From: Bacteroidales bacterium
GTDB lineage: Bacteria > Bacteroidota > Bacteroidia > Bacteroidales > Muribaculaceae
Direction: 5' to 3'
DNA length: 64,000 nucleotides
Assembly: GCA_015061055.1 (NCBI GenBank)
Contig: SUXH01000010.1
Location: 23,873 to 87,872 of the forward strand
Made by a program: the position numbers and the translations under genes. The stretch's first letter is position 1; every line of letters starts with the position of its first letter. Positions 40,338-47,890 of the stretch are shown here, piece by piece. The notes beneath the pieces were generated by a model. That model was not told the origin of the DNA. It worked only from the letters and a program-made list of their open reading frames with translations, and searched no databases.

Positions 40338-43300
40338 ATGTCAGTAAAAATAACTGATTTGGTAGATGAAAAAGCCATACAGCAATTAAAAGATTTGCAG
40401 GCTGAATTTGAAGCCACAAAACAGAAATATATTGAGATTGCAAAAGAATTATTGAACGGTCTTAAAATCAATGTTGAGGTTGTCGGTGATATTGATAAAC
40501 TTAATGCTCTGATCGTCGCAAAGACAAAAGAAGCGTCAGAAGCTACTGAAAAACTTAACAATAACATTCAGCAACAAAAAGAGATTATTGCGAATACTAC
40601 CAATACAATCTCTCGAAAGTTAGCCGAGCAAGAAAAGGTTAATAAGGCTGAACGAGAAGCTTTTGATATGGGAGACCGTTATAAAAAAATAATGGAACAA
40701 GTCAATGGCACATACGAACAAAGGGTAAAACGACTTGTGCAAATAGAAAATGAATTAAAAGCAAATAAACAGGCTCAAAAAGACCTTAATGATGCCATAG
40801 AAAAAGGCGTTGTTTCTCAAGATAGTGCGGTAGTGCAAATGGTCGAGTTGGTTAAGAAAAATCGAGAATTGGCACAAGCAAAATCTAACCTCAACACTCA
40901 ACTGAAAAATGAGGAAAGAGAAATGCTATCAGTAAAAGGGAGTTATAAGCATTTATCCCAACAATTAGAGTTGTTGAAGAAAGCATATAAAGACCTAACC
41001 AAAGAAGAGGCAGATAGCGATTTCGGGAAAGAGATGTTATCAACCATTCAGGATTTAGATGCACATCTTAAAGATTTAGCAGCCGATATGGGAGAGTTTC
41101 AACGCAATGTCGGGAACTATGCTATTGCAAACGGTGAATTAGCCGATTCTCTACTTGAGGTTATCGGATTGAACAATCAGTTTGGCAGTTCGTTACACGC
41201 ATTGGGGCAAAATTCAGCAGGCAGTTTTATAGATGGTCTGAAAGTTAAGATAAAAGCATTTGGCAGTACTTTAGCCGGCATTCTTAAAAACAAATGGATA
41301 TTATCATTTTTAGGTATTGCCGGAGCAGGTGCAGCCTTTAAGTGGTGGTATGATTATAACAAAGGGCTTGAAAAAGCAACTCGATTAACTCAACAATTTA
41401 CAGGATTGGCTGGTGATGAGTTGAAAACAATGAGAACCAAAGTAGCCTCACTTGCTGACGCATACGAAAAAGATTTTTCAGAAACACTTATCGGCATTAA
41501 TGCAGTGGCAAAACAATTCGGAATTAGTTTTGAAGAATCTTTTGAATTGGTAAAAGATGGTTTTATTGCCGGTGCTGATGCTAACGGTGAATTTATTGAA
41601 AATATTAAGGAGTACCCTGCATATTTCAAAGAAGCTGGTATTTCTGCAAGTGAGTTTATAGCAATAACAGCACAAGCCAATCAAGCTGGTATTTATTCCG
41701 ATAAAGGTATAGATGTTATCAAAGAGGGTAATTTGCGAATCCGTGAGATGACAAAAGCAACGGCAGAAGCCATTGATGGTATTGGTCTATCATCGGAGCA
41801 AATTAAAGCTGAATTGGAAGCAGGATTAACTACTACTTTCGATGTAATGAAACAAATCTCTGCTAAATTGGCAGAGTTGCCGGCAGATAGTGCAAAAGTT
41901 GGAACAGCAATAGCAGATATATTTGGTGGTCCGGGAGAAGATGCAGGGTTACAATATCTCATTACACTAAAAGATATTGATACAAATCTTGAGAATGTAA
42001 AAGGTAAAGCTGGTGAATTAGGTGTATTGCAAGAAGAACAACTCAACTCTCAAATGGCACTACAACAATCAATCGCTAATTTATTTGACGCGACAGGTGG
42101 TACATTTGAGTCATTTACAGCAAGCATTAAAATATTTGTTAATCAAACACTTGCATTGTTGATAAATGTTTTATCCAAAGTAATCAAATTTGTTGGTGAT
42201 AATAAAACTGCATTTTTAACCTTTGGCGGTATTGTTGCCGGTGTAACTGCAATTGTAAATGCACACAATATTGCAATGGCGTTAGCAGCATTAAGAACAA
42301 AGGCAGTTGCAGTTGCTCAAGCTGCATTGAATAGTGTAATATCTCTCGGTAGAGCTGTATTAGCTTTATTGACGGCAGGCTATCTTGCTTGTACCGGGAA
42401 TATTGTAGGTGCAACAGTAGCTATGAAAGCATTTAACGTTGCTATCAAATCAAACCCGATTGGTTTATTGTTATCAGGAATTGCTTTGCTTGTTACAGCC
42501 TTAATCGGTTTAGGCGATGCAACTGAAGAAGCGACTGAAGCCGAAAAAGAACGACAAAAAGTTGCAAAACAAGCAGAAGATAGAGCAAAACAGTTGTCGG
42601 ATTTAACTAATCAAACAGCATCTGCTCAAATATCTGCATATATGAAACTCAAAAAATCATGGGAAGAATTAGGTGATAGTTTTGATAAGAAAAAGAAATT
42701 TATCAAAGAAAACAAAAAGAGTTTTGAAGAATTAGGTTTTTCCATTAAAGATGTGAACACCGCAGAAACATTTTTAGTAGATAAGACAGATGAAGTTGTT
42801 AAAGCGTTTGTTTTGCGTGCAAAAGCGGCTGCTTATGATAAAGTAATTACTTCTGCTTATGAAACAATGCTTACAGAAATCGACGAGGCAAAAAAATATA
42901 CCGGAGGGTATACAGAAGGAGATAGAGTTGCACCTGAAGAAATCGGCAAACCCGGAGTAGGAACAAAAAAATTTACTTATCCTGTTTATTCTACAAATGC
43001 CGGAGGCGTAAGTGTTAAAACTTATGATAGAGTTGTTGTAGAACCGGTAATTACAGATATTGATAAGTATATGGAAGCAGAACGTTCCAGAAGGGTTGCT
43101 TCTGCTGAAGATAAAGCAAATCAAATTATCGCTGAATTAAATGATGGATTAAAATCTACGCAAATAGAACTCAATAATACACTTACATCAATTGGTGTTC
43201 CCGAATCGTTAGGAGATGGAGGCGATTCAACAACTCCAACCTCAACGATAAAGACCGAAGAGGATATACAAAAACAAATGTTACAGCTATATAAAAAAAC

Positions 43301-44816
43301 AGTACAAGAGAAATTGGCAATAGAAACGGAGGGTACTGAAGAATGGCTTGAATTTAAAGAAGAAGCTATTGCAATAGATTCAGCATTGCAGATGCTTGCA
43401 GTTGAGGAGTCTAAAAAGCAAGCCTTAAAAGATTTGGAAAATTCAACATTGACGGAGGAAGAAAAGGCTCAAAGAGCAATCTTGATTGAACAGGTGGCAA
43501 AAGAGCAGATATTGGCAATTTCAGAACAGGCTGATTTAGCCGAAGAAGAAGCGGCTAAAAGGGTTGCTCAATACAAAGAGGAGTTGGCGGATAAAGAAGT
43601 TCAAAAAATACAAAATCGCTATGCTGGAGAAACTGTTGCGATTAATAAACAATATGCAGAAAGAATTGCTAATGCCAAAAAACATTATGCAGAACAGCTT
43701 AACGCTTGTGGAAATAATACAGAAGAAAGAGAACGAATAGAGAGAGAATTCCAATTAGAATTATCAACAATAGATGGAGAATATGCAGAAGAGGTTATAC
43801 AAAAACAGATTGATATGTTAAACGAAATTTTAGCAGTATCAAATTTGTCGGCAGAATCTCGATTACAAATAGAACAAGAATTGGCAAATGCCGAAATGGC
43901 ATTGCAAGACCAAGTTACAGAAAATGCAATTAGAAAAGCAGAAGAACAAGCAGATTCGGATGCTCGATTGACAAAAAAACGCATGGATAATGCTAAAAAA
44001 TGGCTTGAAGTTGCGTCTGATTCTATCAATGCTATCTCGGATTTGGCAAATACATTGTTTGAGGGGCAGATTTCCAAAATAGAAGAAGAACAGGAAGCGA
44101 ATGAAGAAGCTCAAGAAAAAGAACTTGAACGAATTAATGAACTCGAAGAAAATAAAGTAATTACAACAGAGGAAGCTGAAGCGCGAAAACGTGCAACGGA
44201 AGCTAAAACTGCAAAGAAGAACGAAGAGTTGGAGAAGAAAAAGCAGGCTCTTGAATATAAGCAGGCTGTATGGCAAAAGGCGACAGATTTAGCACAAGCA
44301 GGTATTTCCACTGCATTAGGTATAATGCAGACAATTGCGAGTGTCGGATTTCCGGCAGCCATACCAATGATTGCAGTTGTTAGTGCGTTAGGTGCAATTC
44401 AAATGGCTACAATAGCAGCAACCCCAATACCTAAATATGCAAAAGGTACAGGAGCGAATGGACACCCGGGCGGTTTTGCTATTGTCGGAGATGGTGGTAA
44501 ACAAGAAGTGGTTTTGTTTGATAATAAAATGTGGATAACACCTGATACTCCTACTTTTGCAGATATACCGAAAGGTGCAATTGTTTATCCTGATTTAGAT
44601 TCATTCAAAGCACTTGAACGAATGGAAGAACCGTTGTTTGACCACACGAATCTTATCGCTTATGAGAATAAGCCTAAAGTAATTGTAAACAACGATTATA
44701 GTCGATTAGAACGCGAAATTAAAACATTGGCAGAGTTAATTAAACGGCAAACGGTGCAACAACATAGAGATGCTTATAATGCACAATATGAAGCATACAA
44801 AAAAAGTCGAATGTAG
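40338..44816 (+). CDS. Tail tape measure protein
   Basis: 1492 residues, the largest gene of the tail core. It is dominated by coiled coil (about 1-260 and 970-1310) around a central hydrophobic region with several membrane-like helices (about 310-335, 610-720) and TP901-type tape-measure elements. The C terminus has IAATPIPKYAKGTGANGHPGGFAIVGDGGKQE, common in tape measures. It sets tail length (roughly 1.5 A per residue implies about 220 nm, an estimate) and may help DNA entry. Confidence 0.9.
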   Translation: MSVKITDLVDEKAIQQLKDLQAEFEATKQKYIEIAKELLNGLKINVEVVGDIDKLNALIVAKTKEASEATEKLNNNIQQQKEIIANTTNTISRKLAEQEKVNKAEREAFDMGDRYKKIMEQVNGTYEQRVKRLVQIENELKANKQAQKDLNDAIEKGVVSQDSAVVQMVELVKKNRELAQAKSNLNTQLKNEEREMLSVKGSYKHLSQQLELLKKAYKDLTKEEADSDFGKEMLSTIQDLDAHLKDLAADMGEFQRNVGNYAIANGELADSLLEVIGLNNQFGSSLHALGQNSAGSFIDGLKVKIKAFGSTLAGILKNKWILSFLGIAGAGAAFKWWYDYNKGLEKATRLTQQFTGLAGDELKTMRTKVASLADAYEKDFSETLIGINAVAKQFGISFEESFELVKDGFIAGADANGEFIENIKEYPAYFKEAGISASEFIAITAQANQAGIYSDKGIDVIKEGNLRIREMTKATAEAIDGIGLSSEQIKAELEAGLTTTFDVMKQISAKLAELPADSAKVGTAIADIFGGPGEDAGLQYLITLKDIDTNLENVKGKAGELGVLQEEQLNSQMALQQSIANLFDATGGTFESFTASIKIFVNQTLALLINVLSKVIKFVGDNKTAFLTFGGIVAGVTAIVNAHNIAMALAALRTKAVAVAQAALNSVISLGRAVLALLTAGYLACTGNIVGATVAMKAFNVAIKSNPIGLLLSGIALLVTALIGLGDATEEATEAEKERQKVAKQAEDRAKQLSDLTNQTASAQISAYMKLKKSWEELGDSFDKKKKFIKENKKSFEELGFSIKDVNTAETFLVDKTDEVVKAFVLRAKAAAYDKVITSAYETMLTEIDEAKKYTGGYTEGDRVAPEEIGKPGVGTKKFTYPVYSTNAGGVSVKTYDRVVVEPVITDIDKYMEAERSRRVASAEDKANQIIAELNDGLKSTQIELNNTLTSIGVPESLGDGGDSTTPTSTIKTEEDIQKQMLQLYKKTVQEKLAIETEGTEEWLEFKEEAIAIDSALQMLAVEESKKQALKDLENSTLTEEEKAQRAILIEQVAKEQILAISEQADLAEEEAAKRVAQYKEELADKEVQKIQNRYAGETVAINKQYAERIANAKKHYAEQLNACGNNTEERERIEREFQLELSTIDGEYAEEVIQKQIDMLNEILAVSNLSAESRLQIEQELANAEMALQDQVTENAIRKAEEQADSDARLTKKRMDNAKKWLEVASDSINAISDLANTLFEGQISKIEEEQEANEEAQEKELERINELEENKVITTEEAEARKRATEAKTAKKNEELEKKKQALEYKQAVWQKATDLAQAGISTALGIMQTIASVGFPAAIPMIAVVSALGAIQMATIAATPIPKYAKGTGANGHPGGFAIVGDGGKQEVVLFDNKMWITPDTPTFADIPKGAIVYPDLDSFKALERMEEPLFDHTNLIAYENKPKVIVNNDYSRLEREIKTLAELIKRQTVQQHRDAYNAQYEAYKKSRM

Positions 44817-44818
44817 TT

Positions 44819-45400
44819 ATGAAAGAACGTTTGAGTCAATTAACAATGCGAGAATATATCGAACTTATGTGTGGTGATGATAGTATTCTTTTAGAGGGTG
44901 AAAACAATGTTACACCTCAACAATTATCAATTATAAAACGTAACATTATTTTTGAGTATAAACAAATAGCAGATCCACCGGGAATGATGTCTTATTTATC
45001 CGATGAAGATAATAAGAAAAAGACAACTATTGAGGTGCTATTGTTTCAAATGTGTGATACTCTCATCAGAATGAAAGCTTTTGATGAGAGTAGAGATATA
45101 CTTAATAGTTATGGTTTGCGTACTGCTACGATGAGTGAGAATAAGTTGCGAGAAACCGTAAAATCCCGACTTAATAGAGCATTATCAATGCAAAAAAGAG
45201 AAATCTCTAAAAACGATGAAGATAGTGAAAATCTATCACCCGACGATATGAGAAAAGTATTTGATAAGCAAACAACACATCTTATGACTTACTTTAAGTT
45301 TCAAATCAATGTGTCGGAGATTGGTGCAACTATATATGCTAATATGGTAAGCCAATACACCCGAGAAATAAAGGGAAAAATGGCTTTACTAAAAAAATAA
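44819..45400 (+). CDS. Hypothetical tail-module protein
   Basis: 193 residues, mostly helical, with a start 2 nt after the tape measure stop. MREYIELMCGDDSILLEGENNVTPQQLSIIKRNIIFEYKQIADPPGMMSYL is the most conserved-looking region, typical of the gene that follows the tape measure in Bacteroides phages. No membrane segments. Function unknown. Confidence 0.6.
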   Translation: MKERLSQLTMREYIELMCGDDSILLEGENNVTPQQLSIIKRNIIFEYKQIADPPGMMSYLSDEDNKKKTTIEVLLFQMCDTLIRMKAFDESRDILNSYGLRTATMSENKLRETVKSRLNRALSMQKREISKNDEDSENLSPDDMRKVFDKQTTHLMTYFKFQINVSEIGATIYANMVSQYTREIKGKMALLKK

Positions 45401-45430
45401 TGATTTTTTTGAAAAATAATTGCTCAAAAA

Positions 45431-45462
45431 TTTGCATAATAGTAACAATATTGTTACCTTTG
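45431..45462 (+). promoter_or_regulatory. hicAB promoter with palindromic operator
   Basis: TTTG (45431-45434), 20-nt spacer and TACCTTTG (45455-45462) form a perfect host-type promoter. A perfect 16-bp palindrome GTAACAATATTGTTAC (45442-45457) fills the spacer and overlaps the -7 box, as expected for autorepression by the HTH-bearing antitoxin. Confidence 0.8.
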
Positions 45463-45488
45463 TATCGTATTTCAAAGCTCATTGACAT

Positions 45489-45671
45489 ATGAAAGTATCC
45501 GAATTATTGAGACTGCTAAAAAAAGCAGGATGCACAATCTATCGGAATGGTGGCAATCATGATATATGGTTTAGCCCTATTACAGGAAAGAAATTTCCAG
45601 TGTCTCGACACAAAACCGAAGAATTGAAGCCAAAAACATTGGCAAGCATCAAGGAAAAGGCAGGGATTTAA
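45489..45671 (+). CDS. hicA: HicA-family mRNA interferase toxin
   Basis: 60 residues. KVSELLRLLKKAGCTIYRNGGNHDIWFSPITGKKFPVSRHKTEELKPKTLASIKEKAGI is the complete HicA fold with the catalytic His in GGNHDIW. HicA cleaves mRNA and tmRNA without needing ribosomes. The HicB-like antitoxin gene follows 37 nt later. The stop codon sits in the loop of a hairpin (45659-45679). Confidence 0.92.
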   Translation: MKVSELLRLLKKAGCTIYRNGGNHDIWFSPITGKKFPVSRHKTEELKPKTLASIKEKAGI

Positions 45672-45688
45672 TCCCTGCCCCTTTTCTC
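45659..45688 (+). terminator. Hairpin terminator between hicA and hicB
   Basis: 9-bp stem GGCAGGGAT/ATCCCTGCC with a 3-nt loop that contains the start of the hicA stop codon, then CCCCTTTTCTC. It could attenuate read-through from toxin into antitoxin or protect toxin mRNA; a full T-run is lacking. Confidence 0.6.
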
Positions 45689-45708
45689 AAAATTTAGATT
45701 ATATTTAT

Positions 45709-46155
45709 ATGAATGAGCTTTTTTATTTAGTAAATTGTTATAGTAATATGAAAGTAAGAGCAGTTATTGAAAAGAATGACAACAATTATTATCAGATTAG
45801 TTCTGATGATGAATTGTTTGATTGTGCTTTCGGAGGTTATGGTTATTCCGTAGCTGAAGCTAAAGCAGACTTCCTTAAAAGTATTGAGGAAGCAAAGGAG
45901 ATGGCAGTTGAAGATGGTCATACTTTAACTGAAGATATGCAATCTATTACTGTCGAATATAAGTACGATATCCAATCTTTCTTTAATTACTTTGATTGGA
46001 TTAATATCTCTCAATTTGCAAAAAAAGCGGGGATCAACGAGTCTAAAATGCGACAATATAAGTCTGGATTAGCTTATGCATCAGAAAAGACTACTACAAA
46101 AATCCTCAACACTATTCAGGCTATAGGTGCGGAATTACAAGCCGCAAAATTATAG
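45709..46155 (+). CDS. hicB: HicB-family antitoxin
   Basis: 148 residues; an ATG at 45748 (MKVRAVIEKND) is an equally likely start and would give 135. The HicB partial-RNase-H-like fold is visible as KVRAVIEKNDNNYYQISSD and AFGGYGYSVAEAKADFLKSIEEAKEMA. The C-terminal part (ISQFAKKAGINESKMRQYKSGLAYASEKTTTKILNTIQAIGAEL) is a helix-turn-helix that probably binds the 16-bp palindrome upstream of hicA. It neutralises HicA and represses the operon. Confidence 0.87.
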   Translation: MNELFYLVNCYSNMKVRAVIEKNDNNYYQISSDDELFDCAFGGYGYSVAEAKADFLKSIEEAKEMAVEDGHTLTEDMQSITVEYKYDIQSFFNYFDWINISQFAKKAGINESKMRQYKSGLAYASEKTTTKILNTIQAIGAELQAAKL

Positions 46156-46178
46156 CTCAATGAGCAAAATACAACTTG

Positions 46179-46209
46179 AGGCTGTCTATTTTTAGGCAGC
46201 CTTTTTTTA
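46179..46209 (+). terminator. Terminator after hicAB
   Basis: AGGCTGTC pairs with GGCAGCCT (one T-G pair) around a short AT-rich loop, followed by TTTTTTT. It ends the toxin-antitoxin transcript before the next genes. Confidence 0.85.
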
Positions 46210-46277
46210 TGTCTAAAGCGAATTATTTACGTTATTATTAGTAATCCTTTGCAGATAATAATTTTAAGCAAAGGAGT

Positions 46278-46499
46278 ATGTATAATAACACTCGTAAAAC
46301 ATTAGGCAGATTATGCCGTATAGAAAACAAATGTGATAGAATACTATCAGAGTTAATAATCATCAGGCACGAGATAAGAGTATTGCCCGGCAATATCGGC
46401 TCTCTGATTGAACGATTAAACAAATCGGCAACAGAAATGCACCGACAATGCTTGAAAGAACGAAAGACATACGAAAATAGGCACCACTCTAACAAATAG
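46278..46499 (+). CDS. Small basic hypothetical protein
   Basis: 73 residues with a clear Shine-Dalgarno AAAGGAG before its ATG, rare in this region. It is basic and helical (RKTLGRLCRIENKCDRILSELIIIRHEIRVLPGNIGSLIERLNKSATEMHRQCLKERKTYENRHH). Its closeness to the sigma-factor gene (3 nt gap) suggests joint transcription and possibly a regulatory partner, though no anti-sigma domain is recognisable. Confidence 0.62.
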   Translation: MYNNTRKTLGRLCRIENKCDRILSELIIIRHEIRVLPGNIGSLIERLNKSATEMHRQCLKERKTYENRHHSNK

Positions 46500-46502
46500 A
46501 GT

Positions 46503-46985
46503 ATGGCTGCCGATAATTTCAATGATAGGCTTGTGTCATTATATTCGTGGATTAAGCGACAAGCCTACCGATATAGTTCCAACGATTACGATGCTGAAGA
46601 CCTTGCAAGCGAAACGATATATAAGTTGTTGAGGTATCGAGATAAGTTTGACAATAAGCGAGATTTGAAACCCTGGATATTGTCAATAATGCAGAACACT
46701 TATATAACCGATTATAATCATCGCAGGTGTATTCCGTTTGTTGAGGTTGAGGATAATATGTTGTCTTACTCATATATTGAGCCACAAAGTTTAATATCCA
46801 TAAAGAATATTGTTTCGATTGTTCGGAAATATGCCCGGCGATCTTGTTGCATTGAAAGTGTATTATTATATGCCAAAGGATACAATTACGATGAGATTAG
46901 CCGTATTTTGGATATTCCTATTGGGACTGTAAGAAGTAGAATATCATCAGGAAGAAAGTTGCTAAAAGAAGCGTTGGAATTATAA
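46503..46985 (+). CDS. ECF-like sigma factor
   Basis: 160 residues. Sigma region 2 is visible in RQAYRYSSNDYDAEDLASETIYKLLRYRDKFDNKRDLKPWILSIMQNTYITDYNHRR and sigma region 4 in CCIESVLLYAKGYNYDEISRILDIPIGTVRSRISSGRKLLKEAL, a classical HTH with IPIGTVRSRIS. Both regions look intact. A sigma factor within phage tail genes is uncommon; it may direct RNA polymerase to one of the repeated phage promoter classes. A middle-type promoter unit begins 3 nt after its stop. Confidence 0.85.
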   Translation: MAADNFNDRLVSLYSWIKRQAYRYSSNDYDAEDLASETIYKLLRYRDKFDNKRDLKPWILSIMQNTYITDYNHRRCIPFVEVEDNMLSYSYIEPQSLISIKNIVSIVRKYARRSCCIESVLLYAKGYNYDEISRILDIPIGTVRSRISSGRKLLKEALEL

Positions 46986-46986
46986 A

Positions 46987-47090
46987 TGTCAGCAAAAGTT
47001 AAGGTGATAAAATGGTGTTCATTCTGATTTCATAACTCGCTAATTATGATTAACTTTACTGTATAACAATAACATAAAAGTCAAACCAAT
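46987..47090 (+). promoter_or_regulatory. Middle-type phage promoter unit, copy 5
   Basis: GTCAGCAAAAGTTAAGG (from 46988), AAATGG (47010-47015), 35 nt, TAACTTTACTG (47051-47061), AACTCG 11 nt ahead of it, and the leader AAAAGTCAAACCAA (47077-47090) before the ATG at 47103. It starts right after the sigma-factor gene. Confidence 0.62.
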
Positions 47091-47102
47091 AATTAAAGAT
47101 TT

Positions 47103-47438
47103 ATGGAAGCAAAAAGTAATTTTCGAGTTAGAGTAATGAAGTATGCACACTATTTGAACAAAACAACAAATGATTGTTGGCGAGTGTGTATTATCAAAGC
47201 ATGGCAACTTTATAGACTTGCAAAACGAATGAGAACAGGTGTTGTATCATTCTATTACTACAAAACAGATGGTAGTGTTAGACATGCCAAAGGAACACTC
47301 CAAAATGTGCCGGTAGGTGCTACACTCAAGAATGGTAAGAAAATGACGAAACCGAGTTATAAAACTCTTGCTTATTTTGATGTCGATAAACAGTCTTTTC
47401 GATGTTTCAAAGTAGAAAACCTTATAACAGTTGCATAA
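47103..47438 (+). CDS. DUF2693-like SH3-fold protein
   Basis: 111 residues. FRVRVMKYAHYLNKTTNDCWRVCIIKAWQLYRLAKRMRTGVVSFYYYKTDGSVRHAKGTL resembles the SH3-beta-barrel DUF2693 family widely found in Bacteroidales phages and plasmids, with unknown function. It is driven by its own promoter unit and is followed by a 94-residue protein with 1-nt overlap. Confidence 0.72.
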   Translation: MEAKSNFRVRVMKYAHYLNKTTNDCWRVCIIKAWQLYRLAKRMRTGVVSFYYYKTDGSVRHAKGTLQNVPVGATLKNGKKMTKPSYKTLAYFDVDKQSFRCFKVENLITVA

Positions 47439-47722
47439 TGGAAAATTTAGCAGTCATAATAACCGTTGATGGAGATTTGAGACCTTGTACCCCTGCGAAT
47501 GGTAGTGATTTCAAACTTGAGGAAGCTCAAAAAATAGTGGGAGGATATATTGAAAGTGTATACCTTGATGATGATACGATTATGATAGTGAATGAGAATG
47601 GAAAGTTTGAACAACCGCTGAATACAGTAGCAACATTGGTAGCCATCAAAAAAGGAGCAATAAGTCAGGGTGATTATATAAGTGGTGATGTTATCGTTTG
47701 TGATACTACAATGTTGAGGTAG
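47438..47722 (+). CDS. Small hypothetical protein
   Basis: 94 residues from ATG 47438, whose first base overlaps the preceding stop codon. The pattern (NLAVIITVDGDLRPCTPANGSDFKLEEAQKIVGGYIESVYLDDDTIMIVNENGKF) is that of DUF3846-like proteins, in which a small alpha/beta domain is found in phages and plasmids. The family link is tentative. Confidence 0.6.
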   Translation: MENLAVIITVDGDLRPCTPANGSDFKLEEAQKIVGGYIESVYLDDDTIMIVNENGKFEQPLNTVATLVAIKKGAISQGDYISGDVIVCDTTMLR

Positions 47723-47789
47723 ATATGTGGCTGATGTAAATTTGTGTTTTGGTAGTTTAAGTGGTTATATTACAGATTATCACACAATT

Positions 47790-47820
47790 AAGGTGCTTAA
47801 TTAGGCACCTTATTTTTTTG
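47790..47820 (+). terminator. Rho-independent terminator
   Basis: AAGGTGC (47790-47796) pairs with GCACCTT (47805-47811), followed by ATTTTTTTG. It ends the transcript from promoter unit 5. Confidence 0.85.
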
Positions 47821-47823
47821 AGA

Positions 47824-47867
47824 TTTCAAGATATTCGGCTACTCGATAGTTTTTTGGCTTATTTTTG
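47824..47867 (+). promoter_or_regulatory. Degenerate late-type promoter before baseplate gene
   Basis: TTTCAAGATATT (47824-47835) resembles the start of the late upstream element, and TATTTTTG (47860-47867) is a perfect TAnnTTTG 24 nt before the ATG at 47891. The rest of the element and the 23-nt spacing are not kept, so this is a weaker candidate. Confidence 0.35.
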
Positions 47868-47890
47868 CTTTCAGAGAAATAGACAATTAT

